9,323 nt of DNA from Clostridia bacterium (lineage in GTDB: Bacteria > Bacillota_A > Clostridia > Christensenellales > Aristaeellaceae), in assembly GCA_017432405.1 (NCBI GenBank), contig JAFRJF010000027.1, positions 1 to 9,323 of the forward strand. Reading direction: 5' to 3'. Below the pieces are notes generated by a model. That model ran no database searches, had not been told where the DNA came from, and saw only the letters and a list, made by a program, of their open reading frames with translations. Below are positions 1 through 5,775 of this stretch, piece after piece (within the stretch, counting starts at the first letter, position 1; each line of letters opens with the position of its first letter). A program made the translations under genes and the position numbers.

Positions 1-14
1 CCACAGAAGATGGC

Positions 15-35
15 GTGGCGACTGATAGTCGCCGC
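15..35. repeat. REP-like palindrome with GTAG-type flank
   Basis: GGCGACT (17-23) and AGTCGCC (27-33) form a perfect 7-bp inverted repeat around a 3-base centre. It extends to 9 bp (15-35) with one G-T pair. Read on the - strand it is preceded by CCGTAGC, so its layout (GTAG, then a GC-rich palindrome containing GGCGA) matches the larger palindromes at 7659-7730. It is therefore probably one copy of a dispersed intergenic repeat. No gene is seen in 1-238. Confidence 0.45.
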
Positions 36-140
36 TACGGAGGTCTTGACGCTTGTTGTGAACTCTTTTCCTATTACAACTTTTGCTAAGTTGACGACAT
101 TGCCCCAAAGGGGAAGGCTTTGGATGCGGCAGCCGCCATT

Positions 141-161
141 CCTGTTTCCTGTTTCCTGTTC
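141..161. repeat. Short tandem repeat, three copies of a 7-mer
   Basis: Three consecutive 7-base units, CCTGTTT, CCTGTTT and CCTGTTC. It lies in gene-free sequence about 80 bases before the promoter at 239. No function is apparent; slippage could make it variable between strains. Confidence 0.6.
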
Positions 162-238
162 CCTCGGCAGAATTCAATTTCAATCCTGAGCTGTAGCATC
201 CCCCCGTGCTAATTCCCAGGGGTTTTCACAACCGGGGG

Positions 239-267
239 TTGACAAATCCCCGCGCCCACCGTATAAT
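239..267 (+). promoter_or_regulatory. Consensus sigma-A promoter of a small RNA
   Basis: The -35 box TTGACA (239-244) and the -10 box TATAAT (262-267) are both perfect and separated by exactly 17 bases, so transcription should start near 274. No + strand gene with a ribosome binding site follows before the terminator at 348-383, so the product should be a short non-coding RNA. CGGGG (233-237) and CCCCG (248-252) form an inverted repeat around the -35 box that could be a repressor site (inference). Confidence 0.85.
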
Positions 268-273
268 ATAAAC

Positions 274-383
274 GAAGAGCGAACCACGCACGCGGTTGCT
301 CCTCAGTTCAAACTATTTCCTTTTGTGACTCTTTCGAGCCACGAAAACAGTCGTCACTTGGCGGAGTGGCGGCTGCTTTTTTT
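274..383 (+). ncRNA. Putative structured small RNA, about 110 nt, antisense to the mini-ORF 3' end
   Basis: The RNA is defined by a perfect promoter upstream and a strong terminator at its end. It contains no convincing start codon with a ribosome binding site. Three hairpins can be drawn. The first is 277-285 with 294-301 (GAGC, bulged G, AACC pairing GGTTGCTC). The second is 325-331 with 336-342 (GTG/CAC and CTC/GAG around one A-C mismatch, loop TTTC). The third is the terminator stem 348-358 with 365-375. The last 30 or so bases are complementary to the 3' end of the small - strand ORF at 354-440. It does not show the conserved cores of SRP RNA, tmRNA, 6S RNA or RNase P RNA, and the family is not recognised. 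An antisense regulator (type I antitoxin-like) is the leading idea. Its existence as a transcript is well supported; its function is inference. Confidence 0.65.
348..383 (+). terminator. Strong intrinsic terminator of the small RNA
   Basis: An uninterrupted 11-bp stem (348-358 with 365-375, loop 359-364) is followed by C and seven Ts (377-383). Two of the pairs are G-U when read on the + strand. On the - strand these become C-A mismatches and only TTTT follows, so the hairpin is better suited to + transcripts. It may still end the - transcript weakly. The - strand ORF at 354-440 is encoded partly within this hairpin. Confidence 0.85.
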
Positions 384-440
384 GCGCTCGTACACAATAA
401 TTGTGACGGTATACCTTCCGATGTGGAATGTAATTCGCAT
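354..440 (-). CDS. Small cationic peptide, 28 aa, candidate type I toxin-like ORF
   Basis: ATG at 440-438 and TGA at 356-354 give 28 residues. The peptide begins MRITFHIGRY, has a beta-prone hydrophobic core TVTIIVY (residues 11-17) and ends in a basic tail ERKKSSRHSAK. A purine-rich ribosome binding site (AAAGGGGGGTGGGG) lies just before the ATG, preceded by a possible CTCC-GAAA-GGGG hairpin that would mask it. A promoter of its own lies at 521-549. The last residues are encoded inside the inverted repeat of the opposite-strand terminator, so peptide tail and RNA hairpin constrain each other. I recognise no named family. I have an unverified impression that similar short peptides occur in gut Firmicutes. 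Toxin, regulatory peptide or fortuitous ORF all remain possible, but promoter, ribosome binding site and start codon fit together well. Confidence 0.5.
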   Translation of the reverse strand: MRITFHIGRYTVTIIVYERKKSSRHSAK

Positions 441-520
441 GGTCCCCACCCCCCTTTCGGAGATGTAGGAGCAACCGCCTGCGCGTTTGTGTTCGCCCTT
501 CGGCCCTTTCGGGCAATTCC

Positions 521-549
521 ATTCTATCGTAAATCCGCGAGCATATCAA
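521..549 (-). promoter_or_regulatory. Sigma-A promoter of the mini-ORF transcript
   Basis: Read on the - strand, TTGATA (549-544) and TAGAAT (526-521) are separated by 17 bases, one mismatch each from consensus. The transcript should start near 514, almost exactly at the hairpin GCCC-GAAA-GGGC (514-503), giving a structured 5' end. The leader to the ATG at 440 is about 75 nt. Confidence 0.7.
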
Positions 550-554
550 CCCAC

Positions 555-574
555 CCCCGGGCTTCGACCCGGGG
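555..574. terminator. GC hairpin downstream of the cyclase gene
   Basis: CCCCGGG (555-561) and CCCGGGG (568-574) form a perfect 7-bp stem with a 6-base loop, 32 bases past the cyclase stop codon and just before the mini-ORF promoter. The - strand side lacks a T-run (GTGGG follows), while the + strand side has CTTTTGG. It is a plausible but weak end point for the cyclase transcript. Confidence 0.4.
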
Positions 575-605
575 CTTTTGGAACCGTCCCTGCGTGTTTT
601 TCCCG

Positions 606-2108
606 TCAATTTTCCCGCGTCTTCGCGCCCATTTGCTTCAGCGCCTTCTTGCGTTCGTACATCATGTTGTCCGCGCGCTCAAACACGTCGCCGAGCCGGC
701 GGTCCTGGGGCGTGAGGACCGCGTAGCCGATGGAGACGACGACCTTGTCCGCCTTGATGTTGGCCTCCACCCTGCGGTTCAGCGCGCCGATCACCTCATC
801 CATCGTGTCGAAGCCCTCCCCCTGGAGCAGGATGACGAATTCGTCGCCGCCGATCCTGAACACCGCGCCGTGGGAGAAGGCCTTGCAGAGCATCTCACTG
901 GCGTCCTTGATCAGCTGGTCTCCGGCCGCGTGTCCCAGCGTATCGTTGACGTACTTGAGGCCGTTGACGTCGCCGACGACGACCGCCAGCTTTTCAATCG
1001 CGCCGGACTGGATCTGCCGGTTGATGAGCGCCTCGTTTTCCGCATAGGCGTGCTTGTTGCGGATGCCGGTCAGGGAATCGGTGTTTGCCATGGTTTTAAA
1101 AGCCCTGCTGGTTTCCTTTTCGGCCTTGAGCTTGTCCCTGGACAGCTTGTGATACTGGATCAGGAGGACGACGGCCAGCGCCAGCACCGACACCGTCGTA
1201 AAGATGATCTGGTTTCGGCTGTTGGCGAGGGTCTTTTCGCTGATGTCCCGAATCTGATCTCGGATGACGCCTTCGCGGATCAGGACGGCCATCTCCCAGT
1301 CCGTGCCCTGGATGGGCACATGGACCAGCGTCTCCTCCATGCCGTCGGAGGCAAAGCTGAGGCTGCCCTCCTTTTCGCTTTCAAAGCTCTCCCGCTTTTC
1401 CCGAAGGACCTCCTGCGGCACGAACGGCTGGATCGCGTCAAAGAGATTGTGGTTGGAGATCACGGGGCCCAGCTCCGTGCCGGACAGGTTGCCGCCCTTT
1501 TTGGAATAGAGGGCGAAGTGGGTCCGGCCCTGATCGTCGAAGGCCAGCAGGTCGACGATATCCTTGATGCCCAGCTGGACGAAGCAGGCCTTGAAGGGCT
1601 TGTTCAGTATCGAAAGGCCCGGGGTAGGGGAGGTCAGGCACAACAGCTTGGAGGAGCCGTAGAGGGAAACGGTGCTGATGGTTCGGTCGGTGATCTCCGC
1701 TTCGGACAGGAAGGCATGGCGGCTTCCGCCGGTATAGGTCGTGTAATGGGTATAGACGACGTTGTCCTCGTCCACCAGCGCGAACCGGTTGAGCCCCAGC
1801 AGCGATTCCACCTTTCCGATCGCGTCGCGCAGCGCCGCCTGGGAATCGACCCCTTCATCGTCGATATAGGCGACGGCCTTTCCCATCAGGTCAAAGCTGT
1901 TGTTGATCAGGTTGGAGATGGCCTTGGCCCGACGGTCGGCCATGGCCTCGAGGTAAAAGGAGCTCACCGCAGAGACGGCCTCGTCCGTCGCGACGCCGGT
2001 TTGCTTTGAAGTCCACACCGAATTGGCCGTCACCATGGCCATGATCAACAGGCTGCCGATGACGGCGGTCAGGACAAAGGTCCTGTTCGGATTCTTCTTG
2101 TGCGCCAT
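606..2108 (-). CDS. Membrane-bound diguanylate cyclase (GGDEF) with extracytoplasmic sensor domain
   Basis: This 500-aa enzyme should make cyclic di-GMP from two GTP at the inner face of the membrane. A membrane segment spans about residues 10-32, and an extracytoplasmic region of some 265 residues follows. That region looks Cache-like (for example LLGLNRFALVDEDN near 104-116), although that fold call is an inference. A second membrane helix lies at about 300-318, followed by a short linker. The GGDEF domain starts at TDSLTGIRNKHAY (343-355), has metal-binding D380 in DVNGLKYVND, and an intact GGDEF active site at 420-424. The product-inhibition RxxD site expected before GGDEF is absent (F and G occupy the R and D positions), so feedback control by that site is unlikely. 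The start codon overlaps the stop of the upstream binding-protein gene (TAATG), with GGTGA six bases ahead, implying translational coupling. That partner probably feeds ligand information to the sensor domain. Confidence 0.9.
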   Translation of the reverse strand: MAHKKNPNRTFVLTAVIGSLLIMAMVTANSVWTSKQTGVATDEAVSAVSSFYLEAMADRRAKAISNLINNSFDLMGKAVAYIDDEGVDSQAALRDAIGKVESLLGLNRFALVDEDNVVYTHYTTYTGGSRHAFLSEAEITDRTISTVSLYGSSKLLCLTSPTPGLSILNKPFKACFVQLGIKDIVDLLAFDDQGRTHFALYSKKGGNLSGTELGPVISNHNLFDAIQPFVPQEVLREKRESFESEKEGSLSFASDGMEETLVHVPIQGTDWEMAVLIREGVIRDQIRDISEKTLANSRNQIIFTTVSVLALAVVLLIQYHKLSRDKLKAEKETSRAFKTMANTDSLTGIRNKHAYAENEALINRQIQSGAIEKLAVVVGDVNGLKYVNDTLGHAAGDQLIKDASEMLCKAFSHGAVFRIGGDEFVILLQGEGFDTMDEVIGALNRRVEANIKADKVVVSIGYAVLTPQDRRLGDVFERADNMMYERKKALKQMGAKTREN

Positions 2109-3241
2109 TACATTTCACCATACAGCAGCTCGAGCATCAAAGCCGCGTCTTTCTGATAGATGACGGTCGTGATTTGGTCGGTTTTCTCGGGGAACAGTTC
2201 GCCGGGCAGGTTGCCGTCCGCGAGCTTCACGGCGACCTGGAGCGTGTCAAAGCCGATGGAATAGCAGTCCTGCACGCCCAGGCAATAGATGACGCCGTCG
2301 TTCAGGTAATGCAGGGCAGCTTCGTCGTGGTCCATCCCGACGATCACCGCGCCGCTTCCCCTTTCCGTGATCGCCCTGGCCGCGCCCACGGGATTGCTCA
2401 TGTTGCAGCAGACGATCCCGTCGAGGTCCGGGCAGTCCTCCAGGATCTTCAGGGTCAGGTCGTAGGCCATGTCCACGGAATCCATGTCGTATTCCGTCGC
2501 GACGACCTGCATATCCGGGTATTTGGCGATGGTGTCCTTCGCGCCGCTCGCCCGATCCTCGTGGCAGGGCGCGCCGACGTTGCCCACGAGGATGGCGACC
2601 TTTCCCCGGTAGTCCAGCTTCCGGCAGAGCGCCTCCGTCAGGTCCGCGCCGTCCTGGTAGTTGTGCGTGTTGCCGACGTAGGCCAGCCGCCTGCAGCCTT
2701 CGGCGGCGTCGGAGCTTGAAAAGGTCATGACCTTTATGCCGGAATCCACCAGCTCATCCAGTACCGGCGAGATGACGGCCTCGTCCGCCACGTCGACGCC
2801 GATGACGTCGTAGTCCCCATTGGCCGCCGCGTGCAGCCTTTGGGCCTGATCCTCGGCGGAGGCGGCGTTGGGCGCCATGTACTCGTAGGTGACGGTGATC
2901 CCCTTATCCAGATACTGCCTCTGGGCCTCCTCCATCCCGAGGGCAACGGCGTCCCACCAGGAATGAACGGCCTTGTAGGTGAAATAGAAATTGTAGCGGT
3001 CCTTCAGCGGCGCATACGCATCCAGCTCGTGATCGAAATTGACCGCGCTGCGCACGGAATCGTCGGACGCGGACGGGGGCGCATTTCCGTCCGATGGGGC
3101 CTCTGGGGCGTTCGACGGGCTTTCCCCGGACAGGCCCGCCTCTGAGCCCGCCGCGGGGAGGGAACCGGAACATACCGTGAAGACGAACGCCGTCGTCAGC
3201 ACGGCCAGCAAAAGACGCATTCGATTTCCGCGCTTGCGCAT
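2108..3241 (-). CDS. Periplasmic-binding-protein-like sugar sensor (RbsB-like), cyclase partner
   Basis: The 377-aa exported protein belongs to the sugar-type periplasmic binding family (Peripla_BP_4/RbsB-like). Residues 8-25 are a hydrophobic export signal after a basic start. C24 could be lipidated, but the preceding FTV is a poor lipobox. A Ser/Pro/Ala-rich linker (about 35-65) precedes the two-lobed domain, with segments such as GDYDVIGVDVADE (142-154), GKVAILVGNVGAP (213-225) and DLDGIVCCN (272-280). The ATG at 3241 is chosen because GAGGT sits seven bases upstream; a longer frame to 3289 starts at a non-ATG codon without that site. No permease or ATPase of the sugar type is adjacent, and the gene is coupled to the diguanylate cyclase, so it probably works as a ligand sensor rather than in transport. 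The ligand is unknown. Confidence 0.82.
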   Translation of the reverse strand: MRKRGNRMRLLLAVLTTAFVFTVCSGSLPAAGSEAGLSGESPSNAPEAPSDGNAPPSASDDSVRSAVNFDHELDAYAPLKDRYNFYFTYKAVHSWWDAVALGMEEAQRQYLDKGITVTYEYMAPNAASAEDQAQRLHAAANGDYDVIGVDVADEAVISPVLDELVDSGIKVMTFSSSDAAEGCRRLAYVGNTHNYQDGADLTEALCRKLDYRGKVAILVGNVGAPCHEDRASGAKDTIAKYPDMQVVATEYDMDSVDMAYDLTLKILEDCPDLDGIVCCNMSNPVGAARAITERGSGAVIVGMDHDEAALHYLNDGVIYCLGVQDCYSIGFDTLQVAVKLADGNLPGELFPEKTDQITTVIYQKDAALMLELLYGEM

Positions 3242-3324
3242 GTTGCATACCTCGTTGTTTCTTTGTCGTCGCCTGGGCGCTCGGGCCACAAGGCGTTGCC
3301 CAAGCTGTCAATGGCTTTCAATAT

Positions 3325-3353
3325 ATTATACTTTACATGCGGCCAATTGTCCA
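3325..3353 (-). promoter_or_regulatory. Promoter of the binding-protein/cyclase operon
   Basis: Read on the - strand, TGGACA (3353-3348) and a perfect TATAAT (3330-3325) are 17 bases apart. Transcription should start near 3318, leaving a leader of about 77 nt before the ATG at 3241. The divergent trp promoter lies only about 50 bases away. Confidence 0.75.
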
Positions 3354-3402
3354 CCTTTTATTGCCCCGGAATTGTAAGCCCTGATAGATGCAAAAAAGGG
3401 GC

Positions 3403-3431
3403 TTGACAATCGTCGCGACATGCATTATAAT
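3403..3431 (+). promoter_or_regulatory. Consensus sigma-A promoter of the trpXYZ operon
   Basis: TTGACA (3403-3408) and TATAAT (3426-3431) are both perfect with a 17-base spacer, so the start is near 3438. A strong constitutive promoter is what a leader-attenuated operon needs, since control is left to the T-box that follows. Confidence 0.9.
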
Positions 3432-3451
3432 GTTCCCAACTTCACAGAAAC

Positions 3452-3713
3452 CGGGTAGAAAAGAGAAGTAAGCGCGATTGCAGTCATCCCAGAGAGCCGC
3501 CGGCAGTGTGAATGCGGCATGACGGATGCGCTGAATGGACTTTTCAGGGCCCTTCGGAACGCGCAAGTCAGTATGAAGGGACGGGAATGCGGGCCCGTTA
3601 TCAATCCGCGCCGTATGTTGGTACGGACAGAGTGGATCGCAAGATCAATATGAGTGGCACCACGGAAAGCTATTCCGCCTCATATCCCAATCGGGATATG
3701 GGGTGTTTTTTTT
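3452..3713 (+). promoter_or_regulatory. T-box riboswitch, tryptophan-specific (specifier UGG)
   Basis: The leader senses uncharged tRNA-Trp. The base helix GAAAAG (3458-3463) pairs with CTTTTC (3540-3545), and GCGC (3472-3475) pairs with GCGC (3528-3531). Between them is the specifier loop, with AGTA (3467-3470) on one side and TGAATGGA (3532-3539) on the other, so the specifier codon is UGG (3536-3538), Trp. The AGAGAG segment (3491-3496) and GTGTGAA (3507-3513) are the expected distal stem I elements. The antiterminator pairs 3648-3654 with 3679-3685 and CGG (3663-3665) with CCG (3675-3677) around the bulge. The bulge holds UGGC (3655-3658), complementary to a 3' end GCCA, as expected for a tRNA-Trp with discriminator G. 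The alternative structure is the terminator at 3676-3713. Uncharged tRNA-Trp should favour read-through into trpX. Confidence 0.92.
3676..3713 (+). terminator. Regulated terminator of the T-box leader
   Basis: A 13-bp stem (3676-3688 with 3693-3705, loop AATC, two G-U pairs) is followed by eight Ts (3706-3713). Its left arm shares bases 3676-3685 with the antiterminator, so the two folds exclude each other. It ends 45 bases before trpX. Confidence 0.92.
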
Positions 3714-3758
3714 CGCCCCGAGCCAATGTGAAGAATACATTTTCAGGAGGTCAAACCC

Positions 3759-4763
3759 ATGAAGAAGATCATCTGCACAATCGTCGCGCTGGCCCTGCTG
3801 CTGGGCATGGCGGCCATGGCCGAGGGAACGAGCTACAAGGTGGGCATCTGCAACTACGTGGACGACGCTTCGCTGAACCAGATCGTCGAGAACATCCAGG
3901 CCCGGCTGGAGGCCATCGGGCAGGAGAAGGGCGTGACCTTCGAGATCAATTACGACAACGGCAACGCCGACAATTCCGTGATCCAGCAGATCATCGCAAA
4001 CTTCATCGCGGACCAGGTGGACCTGATGGTGGGCGTCGCCACCCCCGTGGCCATGCAGATGCAGGGCATGACCGAGGACAACGGCATCCCGGTGGTGTTC
4101 GCCGCCGTGTCCGACCCGCTGTCCGCGGAGCTGGTGGCTTCGCTGGAGGCGCCCGGCGCGAACATCACGGGCACCTCGGACTACCTGGACACCACCGCGG
4201 TGCTGAACCTGATCTTCGCCGCCAATCCCGAGGCAAAGACGGTGGGGCTGCTGTACGACGTGGGCCAGGACGCCTCGACCACGCCCATTGCCCAGGCGAA
4301 GGCCTTCCTGGACGAAAAGGGGATCGCCTACAAGGAGTATACCGGCACCAACGTCAGCGAGGTGCAGCTGGCGGTCCAGGCGGCCGTGGCCGACCAGGTG
4401 GACGCGCTGTTCACGCCCACCGACAACACCATCATGACCGCCGAGCTGTCCATCTATGAGGCGCTGGCCGAGGCGGGCATTCCCCACTATACCGGCGCGG
4501 ATTCCTTCGCCCTGAACGGCGCGTTCCTGGGCTACGGCGTGGATTACGCCAACCTGGGCGTGGAGACCGCCAACATGATCGCCGCCATACTGGTGGACGG
4601 CGCGGACCCGGCGACCACCCCGGTCATGACCTTCGACAACGGCACCGCCACCGTCAACACCGAGACCTGCGCCGCGCTGGGACTGGATTTCGACGCCATC
4701 TCCCAGGCCTTCGGCCCCTATTGCACCAAGGTGCAGGGCATCGAGACGGCGGAGAATTTCTGA
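3759..4763 (+). CDS. trpX: Tryptophan ABC transporter, substrate-binding protein
   Basis: This 334-aa exported binding protein belongs to the ABC_sub_bind family (PF04392), which includes streptococcal TrpX. A signal peptide covers residues 1-21, with cleavage likely after AMA; there is no cysteine, so it is not an evident lipoprotein. The mature protein has a two-lobed fold with family-typical segments: QIIANFIADQVDLMVGVATP (residues 74-93), IPVVFAAVSDPLSAELV and FTPTDNTIMTA. A perfect AGGAGG lies shortly before the ATG. Sequence alone would only say amino-acid or uncharacterised substrate. The tryptophan call depends on the Trp-specific T-box upstream and the matching permease and ATPase downstream, the trpXYZ pattern described in Firmicutes. 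A hairpin after the gene may raise its expression over the permease. Confidence 0.87.
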   Translation: MKKIICTIVALALLLGMAAMAEGTSYKVGICNYVDDASLNQIVENIQARLEAIGQEKGVTFEINYDNGNADNSVIQQIIANFIADQVDLMVGVATPVAMQMQGMTEDNGIPVVFAAVSDPLSAELVASLEAPGANITGTSDYLDTTAVLNLIFAANPEAKTVGLLYDVGQDASTTPIAQAKAFLDEKGIAYKEYTGTNVSEVQLAVQAAVADQVDALFTPTDNTIMTAELSIYEALAEAGIPHYTGADSFALNGAFLGYGVDYANLGVETANMIAAILVDGADPATTPVMTFDNGTATVNTETCAALGLDFDAISQAFGPYCTKVQGIETAENF

Positions 4764-4772
4764 GGAAATGTT

Positions 4773-4806
4773 TGAGGAATGGGAGATACTGTTCTCCCGT
4801 TCCTCA
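4773..4806 (+). other. Intercistronic hairpin between trpX and trpY
   Basis: A 14-bp stem (4773-4786 with 4793-4806, one T-G pair, 6-base loop) lies between the binding-protein stop and the permease ribosome binding site. No T-run follows, so it should not terminate fully. In operons that begin with a binding-protein gene, such hairpins often protect the upstream message and give more binding protein than permease. Confidence 0.7.
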
Positions 4807-4836
4807 TTGAACTGAAACGACGGGAGAAGATAGTCC

Positions 4837-5775
4837 ATGTCCTTACCGATGATCCTGGGCCTGGGGCAGACGGCGCTGGAGCTGTCGCTGTTCAACGCCC
4901 TCACGGTCCTGGCGCTGTTTCTGAGCTATTCGATGCTGAACGTCTGCGACCTGTCCACCGACGGCTGCTTCACGCTGGGCGCGGCGGTGGGCGCGGTGGT
5001 GGCCATCGCCGGGCACCCCTGGCTGTCCATCCCCGCGGCGATGGGCGCGGGGATGCTCTCCGGCCTCGTCACCGCCACGCTGCAAACCCGCATGGGGGTC
5101 AACAGCCTGCTGGCGGGCATCATCGTGAACACCGGCCTGTATTCCGTGAACATCTGGATCATGGGCGGCTCGTCGCTGCTGAACATGAACAAGACGTCCA
5201 CGGTCTTTTCGATGCTGAAGGACGCGCTGAAGGACACCTTCCTGGGCGCGCAGTATTCCCTGATCATCGGCCTGATCGCCGTGGCGGCGGTGATCGTGTT
5301 CCTGTCCCTGTTCCTGCGCACGCGGCTGGGCCTTGCGATACGCGCCACCGGCGACAACCCGGACATGGTGCGCTCCTCGTCCATCAACCCGGTGTTTACC
5401 ACCACCGTGGGCCTGTGCATATCCAACAGCTTCACGGCGCTGAGCGGGTGCCTGCTGGCCCAGAGCCAGAAGTCGGTGGACGTGAACATCGGCTCGGGCA
5501 TGGTCACCGTGGCGCTGGCGTCGCTGCTGATCGGCGGCGTGTTCATGGGGCGCAGGAGCATTCCCCTTCGGGCGGTGGGCGCGGTGATCGGCGCGTTCGT
5601 GTTCCGGCTGGTGTACACCGTCGCGCTGCGCTTCAACCTTCCGGCGTTCATGCTGAAGCTGATCTCCTCCGTCATCGTGGTGATCGCCATATCCGGGCCC
5701 TACCTGAAGGGGCGGCTTCCGCTGATCAGGCGGCAGCTGGCGGCGAAATTCGGAAAGGCGGGGACGGAGCGATGA
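4837..5775 (+). CDS. trpY: Tryptophan ABC transporter, permease
   Basis: This 312-aa integral membrane protein belongs to the branched-chain/simple-sugar-type permease family (BPD_transp_2, PF02653). It consists largely of alternating hydrophobic helices. The loop RTRLGLAIRATGDNPDMVRS (about 165-184) corresponds to the family's conserved cytoplasmic loop with the Gly-Asp-Asn-Pro motif that contacts the ATPase. The C terminus is basic. A GGGAG element precedes the ATG by ten bases. Its stop overlaps the next start (ATGA), so permease and ATPase translation are coupled. It should form the membrane channel for the ligand delivered by the upstream binding protein. Confidence 0.87.
   Translation: MSLPMILGLGQTALELSLFNALTVLALFLSYSMLNVCDLSTDGCFTLGAAVGAVVAIAGHPWLSIPAAMGAGMLSGLVTATLQTRMGVNSLLAGIIVNTGLYSVNIWIMGGSSLLNMNKTSTVFSMLKDALKDTFLGAQYSLIIGLIAVAAVIVFLSLFLRTRLGLAIRATGDNPDMVRSSSINPVFTTTVGLCISNSFTALSGCLLAQSQKSVDVNIGSGMVTVALASLLIGGVFMGRRSIPLRAVGAVIGAFVFRLVYTVALRFNLPAFMLKLISSVIVVIAISGPYLKGRLPLIRRQLAAKFGKAGTER

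Noticed and set aside
46..74. Weak + promoter TTGACG with a TCCTAT -10-like element
   Set aside because: The -10 match is poor and no transcript feature follows before the clear promoter at 239.
313..609. 98-codon open frame on the - strand across the small RNA
   Set aside because: It begins inside the end of the cyclase gene, is rich in Arg/Lys/Gly without motifs, and crosses two promoters and two hairpins. The 28-codon ORF in another frame has a better start context.
366..2009. 547-codon open frame on the + strand opposite the diguanylate cyclase
   Set aside because: It is a shadow of a GC-rich gene. Its translation has no recognisable domain, it has no ribosome binding site, and it starts inside the small-RNA terminator. 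The - frame has a full GGDEF domain.
3168..3180. Lipobox of the sugar-binding protein
   Set aside because: The residues before C24 are F-T-V, with no small residue at the -1 position. Lipidation cannot be claimed.
3512..4459. 315-codon + frame covering the T-box leader
   Set aside because: It runs through the specifier loop, the antiterminator and the terminator, and is out of frame with trpX. It is composition-driven.
4773..4806. Transcription terminator between trpX and trpY
   Set aside because: The stem is strong, but no T-run follows and the permease and ATPase have no promoter of their own. It is annotated as an intercistronic hairpin instead.
3645..4904. 419-codon - frame opposite trpX
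   Set aside because: It is His/Gly/Val-rich antisense translation without domains. The + strand has the signal peptide, ribosome site and family motifs.
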